This document shows, piece after piece, positions 10,405 through 20,789 of a DNA stretch of 33,117 bases; positions within the stretch are counted from its first letter, which is position 1, and each line of letters starts with the position of its first letter. The notes under the pieces are model-generated. The model was not told where the DNA came from. It ran no database searches and saw only the letters and a program-made list of their open reading frames with translations. Source of the DNA: Ophiothrix spiculata (lineage: Eukaryota > Echinodermata > Ophiuroidea > Amphilepidida > Ophiotrichidae); assembly GCA_000969725.1 (NCBI GenBank), contig JXSR01S010465.1; one strand, 5' to 3'. The translations under genes were made by a program, and so were the position numbers.

Positions 10405-11038
10405 GCAATGAATATTTTAGCGGTGATATGAAATATGGTTTACGAGAACTGTTTTATCAGCTATCATGGAGAAGTGGCGATTTGATAATTTATTCATTGA
10501 ACATTTATTTATTATGTTATACAAATCTCTGATTTGGAATGTGATTGTTATATAAAGATTTCATAACACTGTCTGATATTATCTTATTTATTTTTCTGTT
10601 TTTTATATATTAAACGATTTGAAAAAGAAAAATGCCTGGTGTGCTTCCCATTTCTTGTTTTTAGCCGGGCTTAGATTGTATGCATAAGAGCTTATAATAA
10701 TAAAATATAATAAAAATGGTCGCGAGATTTTTGTTCTTGACCTGTTGGATAAAGCCGGACTTTGAATCCCTTCTCAAAGGCGCAAATTCAAATAGAAAAT
10801 AAAGATGTAGCTAAAACATATTTAGAACTTTTCCAATAAGATATCTTTATGTTTGACCGTTGGGAATATAAATTTGTCATTTGTAATATTCATGTTTTAA
10901 AGAAAAATTGCTAGTTTTAGATGTGTTGTGTAAAGTACGTAATGAAGAAAAAAGTTTATTGTTAAACTTCATGAAATGCCAATAACTATAGAATAAAACT
11001 TCCTACATAGAAAGCTCTGAAAATATATAAAATCTCGA
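10405..11038. other. No gene seen; AT-rich noncoding sequence
   Basis: I see no coding frame of note, no RNA gene and no clear repeat structure in this stretch. Confidence 0.5.
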
Positions 11039-11500
11039 AAGGCAACAGCATTGAGAGCTTCTGGCAAAATTCATAAGATCTAAAAGTTCAGCCAACCCAA
11101 GAAATTTAGATATAGAGTATTTGCTGCTACGTGTTTCTCTGTGACTGCGAAGCCTGAACAATCATACCAAATCTCTCAAAAATTTTAGTTGGTTGCTAGA
11201 CCAGACTCCTCGGAACTGCATGTAATGTGAATTAGAAACAACACACGCCAATCAAGCAAATGTGTGGGAATCTGCTCAAGTTAAGTGATTAGATCCCGGG
11301 ATGAGATCAGGGAAAGAAGGCTTAGATTTGCTGGAAATTGCTGCAGGAGTACTGATGAAGTATTTTAAAGCTCTTTTTTTGGAACCGAGAAGAAATATGG
11401 AAAGATCACCTCTCACTATAGACCAACTCATGAGTGCATGAGAAGTGAGGACAGTTGTGCAGGAAAAAGGTTTGTGTAGGGCCGTCGACGTTCGAGGCAA
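11039..11500 (+). pseudogene. LINE (non-LTR retrotransposon) ORF2 3'-end relic
   Basis: The plus strand preserves, in three shifting frames with stops, the C-terminal tail that follows the reverse transcriptase domain in many animal LINEs. In order: KATALRASGKIHKI (from 11039), GTACNVN-stop-KQH (about 11212-11240), EIRERRLRFAGNCCRSTDEV (11303-11362, same frame as the first), and EPRRNMERSPLTIDQLM in another frame (about 11382-11432). The RLRFAG..CRS signature is the one usually written RLRFAGHCWRS in such tails. Only about 460 bp remains. No catalytic reverse transcriptase motif is present. The minus-strand frame at 11276-11500 is a shadow of this relic. The exact LINE clade cannot be named from this piece. 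Confidence 0.8.
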
Positions 11501-11504
11501 TCAT

Positions 11505-12125
11505 TGACAAGTGAGCAACACCATATCTAGGTCAACACATATGGTTTAATGGTTATCCTATTAGTTTTTGCTTAGAGAATCAGAAGATCTTATTTTGTTA
11601 CCCGTCAGCTAAATTTACGTTACCGAACAAGACTCTGTTGTGCTTCCTATTCAATGATAGTACAGATAGCTGTCACTTCAACCTGTTAGGGATATTATTA
11701 GATACACCCATACATTACTAACTTACGTTACTGTTTTAATTTGCTAAGATACCGAAATAATGATCAAAATAAAGCAAATGCTGTTGAATTGTGATACAAT
11801 TGTGTTATGTTTCATTTTCAGTGTCCGGTGAATTATATGTGGCAAACACGCAAAACAATCTTCATTACATTAGCAAGAATAATTGAAAATTCTTCGTGCC
11901 AAGAATATTTCATTCTTTTATCTAACAAGGGATTTTATTAATAGTTGATAGAATGACAGTATTAGGCAAGTGTTAAACCAAATACGGTATGCATTGTCGC
12001 AATTTGTCTTCATATTCGTTTTGATTACATTACAATATTCTTAATATAATGATTATCACTAGATTAGAAACACCAATATAAATGTTATCGAACTTGTGCC
12101 ATGTCAAACTTTTTTAAAGTGTCAA
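11505..12125. other. No gene seen; AT-rich noncoding sequence
   Basis: No convincing open frame, RNA gene or repeat structure is visible here. Confidence 0.5.
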
Positions 12126-12127
12126 AA

Positions 12128-12215
12128 TAGCCGTTTGGAGAATAGCAGCAGTGCTGAAAGTATTGCACTAATACGAGGTTTTGGGTACAACCCTCAACTG
12201 GTATAGGGTAAGAGA
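12128..12215 (+). repeat. tRNA-like SINE head
   Basis: On the plus strand, TAGCAGCAGTG (near 12143) resembles a Pol III A box. About 45 bases later GGTTTTGGGTACAACCC resembles the T-arm/B box of a tRNA-derived head, followed by CAACTGGTATAGGG. Spacing fits a tRNA-like unit, but both boxes have mismatches and no 3' tail is obvious, so this is a decayed SINE at best. Confidence 0.42.
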
Positions 12216-12344
12216 ACAGTATTTACAAAATTAGAAATGTTTTATGAGAAGTAATATCTACAGTCTAATTTTTTTCTTTAGTTTGTTTAACAACACTTAT
12301 AATACTTATCGCTGAATGTATTCGATTGCAAGCTATTGAAACCT

Positions 12345-12815
12345 TGGGCGCTTTGCATTGCAAATCGATGTTCGTCTTTGAGACGTTAAAGAAAAAGATG
12401 CATCGTAATTGGAACTCTGTATGCAATATCATTGTGCCTTGTGGCATTAGGCGTGTTGAAACCTCCAACAAGGAATACTCACCTGGTTTGTCTAGCTAAT
12501 AAGAAGTTGCTCATCATTTTAGCTGCTAGCTTCTGCTGCTATCCCCTTTTCTTAACTAACATTTAGAACAAGTATTCTCTGATTTATTTATCGGTATTCC
12601 TAATATATTGTGTAAACACTAGAAGCATAATTATATTGTATATAAATGTACCCGAATGTAAGCTGTTCTTTCCCAAGGGTGTTTTGTATATACATTACAA
12701 ATCGTCGTTTGTCTTTTGAATATTTAAAATCAGGTGCATCGTAATTTGAATTTAGTGTGCAATATCAATGTGACTATGACATGTAGCGTGATCCAAAGGA
12801 ATATTCATTTATTCT
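12345..12815 (+). repeat. Diverged local direct duplication
   Basis: Two segments of about 130 bp, 12345-12475 and 12690-12815, share blocks in order: CATT(G/A)CAAATCG, (T)GTCTTT, (T/G)GCATCGTAATT(G/T)GAA, TGCAATATCA(A/T)TGTG and GGAATA(C/T)TCA. The intervening 215 bp is unlike either. The copies are well diverged, so the duplication is old. Confidence 0.65.
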
Positions 12816-13139
12816 GTATGACTGTTATATATTGTTCTCGCCATCAGATGGAAAAATAATGGACAAATGATGGACTGAACTGCGTCTAGTTATTTTCCCC
12901 CAACATCTGTGTATTGGAATCACAGAATCCAATTTTATATCAATATTAGGAATATTTGAATATGGCTTATTTGCTTCACCTTCGCAAGGCGTACGCACTA
13001 GAGAAACACCCAATAAATGTACAGGAGGATCAGAAAGTACACAAGTCAGCGAAATAATAATATTTATATACATTAGCCAACTTGGACACATCATTATTGA
13101 AAGCAAAAAAAAGAACAACTCATGACCTGTCTGGAAGCT

Positions 13140-13205
13140 TCTGGATTTGAACCCAAGACCTTTCGCTTTCCGGGCGACGTTTCTACTTATATTCTACCAA
13201 CATTC
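13140..13205 (-). repeat. tRNA-like SINE head fragment
   Basis: Read on the minus strand: TTGGTAGAATATAAG, then CGCCCGGAAAGCGAAAGG, then TCTTGGGTTCAAATCC. The last contains GGTTCAAATCC (13143-13153), a close match to the Pol III B box. The CCCGGAAAGCGAAAGG part looks like an anticodon arm plus variable region. The acceptor stem does not pair convincingly, so I call a SINE fragment, not a tRNA gene. Confidence 0.5.
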
Positions 13206-13726
13206 CTTTATCATTTTTGATATAAAAGTTGACATAGGAGATAAAAGATGACAAAGGGTATAAGATGGTGTCATTTATTTATTGTAAATACCTACTATTT
13301 CTGTCAGGTTTTATTTTGCGATCACTACATAGGTCATCTCGCCTTCCTACACCTTGCATTTTTTTATGGATCATGTTTCCTTGACCCACATTGCATGGAA
13401 AGTATATTAGAGAGTGAATAAGACTCTATTACAAATTTGTTTTTTTACATTTAGACTACAATTTGAAGTGAAAGGTTGTGTTTACAATCTTGCACATCGG
13501 ATATACCGACCACTTCAGCGTGTAAGTAGTATCAATACATTGTTGCATATTGTTCAGGTATAAAGTTGTTGGTCTAGATACTTGACAAGTGTTAGGTAAA
13601 ATAACCAACCCTGAAAGGGCAGAGTGTAAGATATTTTTCTTTGCAAAGGTGACATTTAAGCCATGAAAAAGCCACCCGAAAGAGCAAAATCGGCAGACCT
13701 TTTCCTTTTAAAAATGTTAATTAATA

Positions 13727-14046
13727 ATAATAATAATAATAATACACAACATTTATTGAGCGCCTTATACAACTGTTTCAAAGCGCTGTTGCCCATTATT
13801 ACGCTGCCATCAGGAAACCGTCACAATCATTTCGCATTCACCTAGGAGTCGCTGGCCAAGCGCGCACCCTATCTGCACTTAGATTGTAATGTTTCCCATA
13901 ACAGCTTCCCAATAACGCTCGGGTAGACGAAGCAATGAGGATTAAATGCCTTGCCCAAGGACATAACCCGTTGGCCGAAGCGGGGCTCGAACTCGCGACC
14001 TACCGATTCGGAGTCCTGCACTTTTCCACTAGACCACACGAGCTCC
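13727..14046 (-). repeat. tRNA-derived SINE with conserved central block and TAA tail
   Basis: Read on the minus strand, the element begins near 14046 with GGAGCTCGTG. It continues with an A box TGGTCTAGTGG (14026-14036), an anticodon-like arm (GGACTCCGAATCGG), and a B box inside GAGTTCGAGCCCC (13982-13994). A non-tRNA body follows that includes CTTGGGCAAGGCATTTAATC (about 13945-13965). The 3' end reads CAATAAATGTTGTG followed by a (TTA)n tail, seen on the plus strand as TAATAATAA at about 13724-13743. The central block resembles, from memory, a core domain shared by animal SINEs (the MetaSINE type). It is about 320 bp and looks nearly full length. Open frames at 13869-14186 and 13935-14144 only overlap it. 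Confidence 0.85.
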
Positions 14047-14305
14047 ACTATATTCATTCTATATGCGTCATGTTCTTCTTCATGTTTCCTATATTTCCAT
14101 TTATTATCATGACATTGAAAAATGTAATAAAAATGACAGTATAATGGAAGAATATCGTTTTCCAAGTGTTTATATGTTTTAGACAATCATATTCCATAAG
14201 GAGAACCATAGTGATGGAAAACTTTAAGTCCAGAAAATGAGTTATCAAGGTTTCATGGTCCTCTTGGGTCAAAAAAATATAGAAGTTATCTTTTTATTCA
14301 AAAAT

Positions 14306-14715
14306 GCTAAACTCTTTTTTTTTAGGAGTATATTTTTGCACTAACCCAAATTTGAACGCAAAAAGTTCTTACGTCACGCTTAAAACAAGAAAATGCATAG
14401 CAATGAAGGTATTCACATACAAAATATTCAATTCATCACTTATTTTGTATTTCTGTGGATCATACAATAGTTTAGTTACGTTTGTTTTCAAAAATATATA
14501 CCATATCATTTTTTTCAGGGTGGCATTTTTTGTTATGACACCCAATTTGAGCGCAAGAAGAACTTCCACCATGTTGAGTAATCACTAAAGTTTTTTTTTA
14601 GTTAACATTTAAGGTTTTTTTTTTTTTATTTAACATTTAATTGTTCGAAAATTATACAGTATTTTTGATGTTGAAAGCCCTAAATTTGAGTGCAAAGTCC
14701 TCAATGTGAATGCAC
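14306..14715 (+). repeat. Three diverged direct repeats sharing an AATTTGAGCGCAA core
   Basis: A block of about 60 bases recurs three times. The cores are CCAAATTTGAACGCAAAAAG (about 14346-14365), CCCAATTTGAGCGCAAGAAG (about 14541-14560) and CCTAAATTTGAGTGCAAAGT (about 14680-14699). Each is preceded by an AGTATTTTT / GGCATTTTTTG-like T-rich stretch. Spacing is about 195 and 140 bases. No coding frame is convincing. Confidence 0.6.
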
Positions 14716-14719
14716 TCCA

Positions 14720-15854
14720 CTATATCAGGCTGGCTTCCCTTCGGCTTCCCTGGGAGCAAGTGATAAAACTAAAAAACAAATACTCGTTTCAGATGCAGGG
14801 GAACCGAAGTGCTAGGAGAAAACCTGTCTTTAAGATTCAAGCTGTACATAATTGATTTAATATGACATTCTTAAAAAATATCCTTCAAAACAAGAACAAG
14901 AAAACAAAGCAAAATTACTGATTTGTTTACCAGTGGTACCAGAAATATGAAAATCAGCCAAAAATATTTGAAATACAAAGCAACATTATATATTCTTTCA
15001 CATCTAGATCTGCCTGGTTGATGATTGACATGAAATAGACAAAAAATGAAACGGTAGCTTTTCGTAAATAAATCGATGTGTGACTGTCTGACACTTTGTC
15101 GTACCATAGCCTAGCATCAATCTTAATTACAAGGATCATGTTTCAGCGCAGAATCTTACATTGGGTGCTTTATGAAAGTGTTCTAGCATCAAGTTGTGTA
15201 ATGTTACATTCCCTTTTACATGTATAAGAAGATTTTCTTTCCGAGTAACAATAATATTTCTGTCTATTTGTATACAGATTTAAATATAAATCAGCGAACA
15301 AACAGGTTCTGAATAGGAAAAAGAACAATATAGCTGGTCGATACACTTCGTTGGTTGATAAAAATTAAAAGAATGTTGAACCTGCGTTAGAAGTAATTGA
15401 ATTTGAATGAAACTTATAGTCCAGTTGCCACAGGCACCTAAATGTGACATCGTTTGACGAATATTTGCTTACAGAAATTACATTAGTGTTCTAAACTGAC
15501 AGATTCAATAAATGTATGGTTTTATAAAAGTTTCAAGTAAATATTCCTTTCTATGCTCAATGTAGATATAGTCATTTTTATATTGTGTTGTTTTAAGATT
15601 TGTTAAAAATGTAAACAAATAAATAGATGCATACGTACAAATTATAGCCCTAAATTTCCAGTGCTTTCAACACTAAAACTTAAGTGTATCAATTCACCTA
15701 GTCAACCGGTGTAATGAAATTCAGGGTCCGTGTGAATTGAGTCATTGATTGCGACTTATCCCGTGTAGTTCAGTTAGACCTTATTACTTTTTCATGGGCA
15801 ATTATATGTATGATGTGACAAGTATTCGCTCTTTAAACATTTTCAATAGCTTCC
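14720..15854. other. No gene seen; AT-rich noncoding sequence
   Basis: No convincing gene is present. A near-inverted pair (CTTCGGCTTCCCT near 14741 and AGGGGAACCGAAG near 14796) could form a short stem. At 15706-15719 the string CCGGTGTAATGAAA matches the terminal repeat of the element at 19522-19928. Confidence 0.5.
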
Positions 15855-15858
15855 TATG

Positions 15859-16816
15859 GGCTCATTCTCCGATAAACCGTGCAACTTTGGTTAGAGAAAT
15901 GTTGAAATTTCGACTACTAACAACTCATGAAAAACATACAAAATCATAAACTCTTATGGCTTCTGAAGAAGAAAAAGTGCATGGGAGATGTTTTAAAAAT
16001 ACTTGATTTTTAACCATTGTATTCCCTATACCTAATGTTCGTATCTGTCGGTTCGTATCTGTTGGAATCTTTTTTTAAATATTCATTATTGAGAAAATTA
16101 GTTTTCTTACAAACTTGATCTTTACACTAAATTAGAAGATCTACACATTCTACACTGTGGTGTAGTATTTCGCTCATAGTGTACCGCGTTTTGCGAAAAG
16201 GCGACAAAATGTGTGGTTCGTATCTGTCGCGACGTGACAGTCACATAGGTTTTTTTTGATATTAATATCCTTGTAAATCATTACTGTAAACATATAATTC
16301 TATATAACATATATGTTATTCAAGACTGAAGTTTACTTGATAAATCTAATGCGGAATCATCTATCAACATATTGATTTTCATACTTTGTTATCGATTTTA
16401 GAATTTGGTTCGTATCTGTTTGCAATATTGGCGACATGATTTAAAAAGCTATTATGTCATATTTAATACTTAATATATTTAAACTGTATATGTCATTACT
16501 AATACCTATTACGGGCTATTAAAAAATATGCATTGCGTTTGAAATGCCCGAATATTTTAGGAACAGGGCCACATAAAACGTAAAAAGTATGGCTGGCGAC
16601 ATGGGGAAAAGTAACGATTTTGCATTTTCAGATTAATCGTTATCTACTTTCCTGGCATGCTAAAATCTTTAACTTCACACATGTTACTAATGTGACTTTA
16701 ATGTATCAACTAGATCACTCAAATTATTTGTAATAGGCTTAACAACGCTAAACTAGTAACACGAACATGAGCGACACCAAAACGGCAAAGTTGCACGCTT
16801 TATCCGAGAATGAGCC
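15859..16816. mobile_element. Putative DNA transposon with 31-bp TIRs and an internal repeated 13-mer
   Basis: The left end at 15859-15889, starting GGCTCATTCTCCGATAAACC, matches the reverse complement of 16786-16816 at 29 of 31 positions. TATG directly flanks both ends (15855-15858 and 16817-16820), consistent with a 4-bp target duplication. The interior carries GGTTCGTATCTGT four times in one orientation (16037-16048 lacks the first G; then 16050-16062, 16215-16227, 16407-16419) and several GGCGACA strings. No transposase is visible, so it is non-autonomous. The superfamily is not recognised. Confidence 0.75.
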
Positions 16817-16820
16817 TATG

Positions 16821-17268
16821 TATTTTCTAATAATAACGCAGGTTTGATGATGGGAAGTCGATATCTACTCCAAATATTTTAGGATTATTCATACGACCCC
16901 TCTTGATCATTAAAAATATATATTTCTCCTCCTCAAATATGTGTTGTGTTATAATAGATATTGAATAATTAACGGGTGCTGCTTACTGAAAACATATGAC
17001 ACAATATATATGGTCGATCCAAAAAACCTATAAATACGGCCATAGACTCGGATTCCTTGTTATAAGAGACTCTCAGTCTCAAAACACCGGAATGAAAACC
17101 AACAACTTTATTGTTGTTGATATGAGTTTCTGTGTCACATGTACTTTTAAAAGGTTTCAACACCACCGAAGGATAATGAACTAACAAATGTGAAAGTAAA
17201 TTAACACACACTTTACCCTTTTTTCTCAATGATAAATAAACATCTTTATAAACATATATCCGTATTAT
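16821..17268. other. No gene seen; spacer between two TIR elements
   Basis: Short overlapping frames on both strands (16969-17229, 16996-17184) show no recognisable domain. Nothing else is visible. Confidence 0.5.
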
Positions 17269-17676
17269 CTATATGTGACGCGTTACAGCAAAATGTACCT
17301 TATGGGTCCAAATATAAAAATGGGTTTTTTTGGCATGAGTGGAAAGTCTGTGATCTCGGCTATAAAATGACACACAACCATGAGTAAAGAACGTTCTTGA
17401 CTTATGTGCGAAAATGTTTTGAAGGGTAAGCCCGATTGAAAAAAGTTATTCTATGACAGTAATTGCAATTAGCTAACGATAATCATCAAATTTGCACATT
17501 TAGAGTGTGTTTTTACACATGAAAAGTAATTTTCCTAACACAATATATTTTAAAGTTAGTACTTATGAGCATCGACCTGGGGACCTGTTCATCACTATTT
17601 CCAACTTCAGCGGCCCGTATCTTGGAATGTAGTTTTCCAACTTAAGGTACCTTTTGCTGTAACGCGTCACATATAG
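17269..17676. mobile_element. MITE with perfect 25-bp terminal inverted repeats
   Basis: Positions 17269-17293 (CTATATGTGACGCGTTACAG and five more bases) are the exact reverse complement of 17652-17676, and similarity continues inward with (A/G)-TGTACCTTA / GGTACCTTA. The total is 408 bp with no coding capacity. The outermost CTATA/TATAG may include a duplicated TA target, which would fit a Tc1/mariner- or related TA-targeting element. The palindromic flank makes the exact boundary ambiguous. Confidence 0.85.
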
Positions 17677-17679
17677 TTT

Positions 17680-19170
17680 TCATATCACAATCAGATAAAC
17701 AGATATGCGTGCAACTCAAGACTTATAAAATAATACTGCATACTTTAGCATTTTAGTCATTAACAAGTAAAGAATAAATGATCATTTCTTACCAAATTAC
17801 TAAATCATACGTAATGATAAAGAGAAATCCATCCAAGTAAAAATATTGACAGGGATATAACATGCAAATGTCGTCACCACAGAACATGGATCTCTTATAT
17901 TTCTTTCCTAGAAGCACTTCTCTTTGCTTAAAAGCCTAATGAGTATTCCATACAATCAAGCATGTATTTCTCTCCATTTGGTATCGCTACACTCCTTCAA
18001 GGCAACGGAAGATCGATTCAAATTTCATTAACCGTGGAAATTAGAAATCGAAGTCTAAATGTAGTGTTTGGTAGAGATCTTGTTTCCGAATTCCTAATGT
18101 CTTCAGGTAATGGCTATTCACTCGTCCTGTCTTGCTATATTTACAATGACCTTTTGCAGTTTTCACTAAGTAGCATGTGCCTTAGGAAGTGCTCTTATTT
18201 TTCATTCAAAAACGTAGCCATTTAGTGCGGAAAATTTTCGCAGTTTACAGGAAGGTTGAAGCTGATTATATACTGTAAACGCCAATACCTTACTTTAAAC
18301 CCTTTTTGCAATGATATGGATGCATATCAAGGATCAAGTAATTTTGAAAAAATAAGCATTTCTGTTACATAATTTGTGAATTGCACTGACAAACGCAACT
18401 CTGTATACATGTGTTAATTCAAACAAAATTATTATAATTTTGTTTTTCTACAATCACAATAACCTAATCAGTCGTTACGAATCAAACGCGAATATAACTT
18501 AATAACCGTAGTTCATTTACTTTAAACATCACTTTGCATAGAGATTAACATCAATGATAAGCCGTGTCATCTTCCCAAAAGGGAATACACTTATTTTTTC
18601 AAGCTGTATGATTCCTTTTTCATTATCATTTCTTTTATTTCAAAATCTCGTTCGTGGATCCGTCGTTCTTGGAAGAAATTTGATTAAGAATATAATTCTT
18701 TAAAGAAGCCCGTCCGATTTAGTCAGCATTTTTCAAACTTTCTGAGATTTTGGTACCAAAACATTCATCATATTTTAAGTGAAATTGTGTTAAATATTGG
18801 TAACCATAAAATTACTGACACAAGTTAAGTATAGGATAGTGGAAAATACAAATTTGCTCATAAAAAGAAAACGTTTGTTCCGATTTAACTGAAAGTTGAA
18901 ATTGAAGCATCTTATGTGGTTATCTTTATATGACAACGGTGAAAACGGTGGAACTAAAATTTGAAAAATCGGACCATGTACCTTTAAATGCAAAATGGCA
19001 TAGAACATACCACATAAGACATGACAAAACACAGACGATTGAATAATGTTATCGAAACACTCATTAAGCAATTACAAATAATATGGTGGACTGTGTTTTC
19101 GTCCAGTTTTGTTTTAGAACACATGTTTAATAATTTAACCTTCGTCCTACATAACCACACTTAGCCTACC
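17680..19170. other. No gene seen; AT-rich noncoding sequence
   Basis: The longest frames (17962-18225 plus, 18790-19071 minus) are under 95 aa without recognisable motifs. No RNA gene or repeat structure was found. Confidence 0.5.
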
Positions 19171-19171
19171 T

Positions 19172-19230
19172 TAACCTAACCTAACCTAACAAAGCATAAC
19201 ATAACGCAACGTAACGTACCATAACATAAC
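19172..19230 (+). repeat. Degenerate pentamer array (TAACC / TAACA / TAACG)
   Basis: Three exact CTAAC units (TAACCTAACCTAACCTAAC, 19172-19190) are followed by ATAAC and GTAAC variants up to 19230. The start resembles the CCTAA telomere-type pentamer, but it is short and quickly degenerates, so a simple microsatellite is the better reading. Confidence 0.75.
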
Positions 19231-19521
19231 TTTACATAATTTATTTCCAATTATGCAAACTACAGTTAATCATGTATCAGATAAGATGCCTATACATTAA
19301 AACAGTAAAATAAAGTTGAGGAGCATTTGATATTTGAAAAATGATACAAGCTCATTACCCGCCAAATTCCAACATTTTTCCTACATGATGTGAGTGAGAC
19401 ATGGTAAAGCATTTGTTTTTTCAAATTGATTTGAATGTATCAATTTCATGTGGTTTTTTTTGATATAGTTAAAAAATCAGAAATCAATAGATGATAGACC
19501 TAAAAACATAGCAGACTGTAC

Positions 19522-19928
19522 CGGTGTAATAGACTGTAGTGTCCGGCCTTCGTAGCGTCCGCCGGACACCACATTTTAAAACCAGGAGTCCCTTGGACCC
19601 CAGATTCTACGTTTTAAAATTGAGAGTCCCCTAAACTAGAGAGTCCTACTCATATATATTTAATTTCTATAATATTCAATTATTACTCTATATAAATACC
19701 CTAATAGGACATCACGTCCAAGTTTCATTGCCCGGGAGACAATATATTTCAGAGACGGAACGTCCTACGGACGTCCAGTTTCAACGTCCGTAGGACGTCT
19801 AGTTTCAGAAATTTGGCGTCCTACGGACGCCTAGTTTCAGAGACTGGGCGTCCGTAGGACGCCCAGTCTCTGAAACTCAGTGTCCGCCGGACAATTTTAT
19901 AGGTAGGACTTTCAGTTTCATTACACCG
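19522..19928. mobile_element. MITE-like element built of alternating inverted 13-mers
   Basis: The ends CGGTGTAAT (19522-19530) and ATTACACCG (19920-19928) are inverted, with a shared ACTG just inside. The interior is unusually structured. The 13-mer CGTCCTACGGACG and its reverse complement alternate at 19761-19773, 19785-19797, 19817-19829 and 19849-19861. GTGTCCGGC/GCCGGACAC pair at 19539-19547 and 19561-19569. G+C is high for this region in these blocks while the middle (about 19645-19710) is AT-rich. No coding frame is present. No clear target duplication is seen, so the mobile-element call rests on the inverted ends. Confidence 0.65.
19833..19877. other. Perfect 21-bp hairpin with 3-nt loop
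   Basis: AGTTTCAGAGACTGGGCGTC plus C (19833-19853) pairs perfectly with 19857-19877 around a GTA loop. It contains the last of the four alternating 13-mers. This is the strongest hairpin seen in the window. Confidence 0.92.
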
Positions 19929-20270
19929 ACATTAAACATGCAAATTTGTCGCTTGTTGGCCACTGTGGGTTTTGAGGCCGTTACCCTCAGTCGAAGTGTA
20001 AACGCACCTTTACGAATCAGAAAATAGCAGTTGGAATGATTTCTGCATATGTATGAGCCTTTGCACCAAATAGTTCATACCGGCAGCATTTAGAGTGAAA
20101 ACATAAGACAAAAGTCTATGAGGAAAGATGAATAATACATGATTTAATAAATCGAAGAATGTAGAATGAAACAGAAAATGGACCGTAATAAGGCAAACAT
20201 GTATGTTTGGAATACACAACAACACGTTACATGGTGTTATATAATAATCAATTATTTTTAGATTATTTTT

Positions 20271-20774
20271 ATATCATGATTACAGTGATTTGAGCCGTGC
20301 AATAGTTTTTACTATTGCACGGCATGAAACAAACCTATGCGATATCATGATATAAACCAACAATTGAATGCCTATGCACGTGCAATAGTATACAAATATT
20401 GAATGCCTGAGAGTGCAATAGTACAAAATATATCATGAGGTCAAATTTGGACTTTTCTATTTCACGAGGCGTAGCCGAGTGAAATGGATCAGTCCAAATT
20501 TGACCGAATTATATATTTTGTACTATTGCACGTGCATAGGCATTCAATATTTGTTTTATATCATGATATCCAACAGGTTTGTTTCATGCCGTGTAATAGA
20601 ACAAACTATTGCACAGCTCAAATCACTGTAATCATGATATAATACAAAATATATCATTCTGTCAACTTTGGACTGATCCATTTTACTCGGCTACGCCTCG
20701 GGAAATAGAAAAGTCCTAATTTGACCTCATGATATATTTTTTACTATTGCACTCAGGCATTCAATATTTGTATA
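20271..20774. repeat. Nested foldback (large palindrome plus inverted half copy)
   Basis: A palindrome spans 20271-20640. Its left arm starts ATATCATGATTACAGTGATT and its right arm ends with the inverted counterpart, including AATCACTGTAATCATGATAT (20621-20640). The centre, near 20472, is itself a hairpin (ATTTCAC...GTGAAAT, 20459-20485) with GGCGTAGCC at its tip. The left arm is about 33 bp longer because an ATTGAATGCCT/GTGCAATAGTA unit is doubled. A small perfect hairpin (13-bp stem, TTTT loop) lies at 20294-20323. Then 20643-20774 repeats 20389-20523 in inverse orientation. Repeated strings are TGCAATAGT/ACTATTGCA and ATATCATGA. No coding capacity is present. Confidence 0.85.
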
Positions 20775-20789
20775 TCATTATATGCATTA

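Noticed and set aside
11276..11500. Minus-strand frame of 74 aa
   Set aside because: The plus strand carries LINE tail motifs here, so this is an antisense shadow.
13140..13205. Possible tRNA gene
   Set aside because: The B box is good but acceptor and anticodon stems do not pair well and the A box is weak; a SINE head fits better.
14954..15139. Overlapping short minus-strand frames
   Set aside because: Low-complexity composition and no motif or supporting signal.
16037..16419. CRISPR-like array from the repeated GGTTCGTATCTGT
   Set aside because: Spacing is irregular (13, 165 and 192 bases), the repeat is too short, and it lies inside a TIR element in animal-type DNA.
19172..19190. Interstitial telomere (CCTAA)n
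   Set aside because: Only about three units, grading at once into ATAAC and GTAAC variants; a degenerate microsatellite is simpler.
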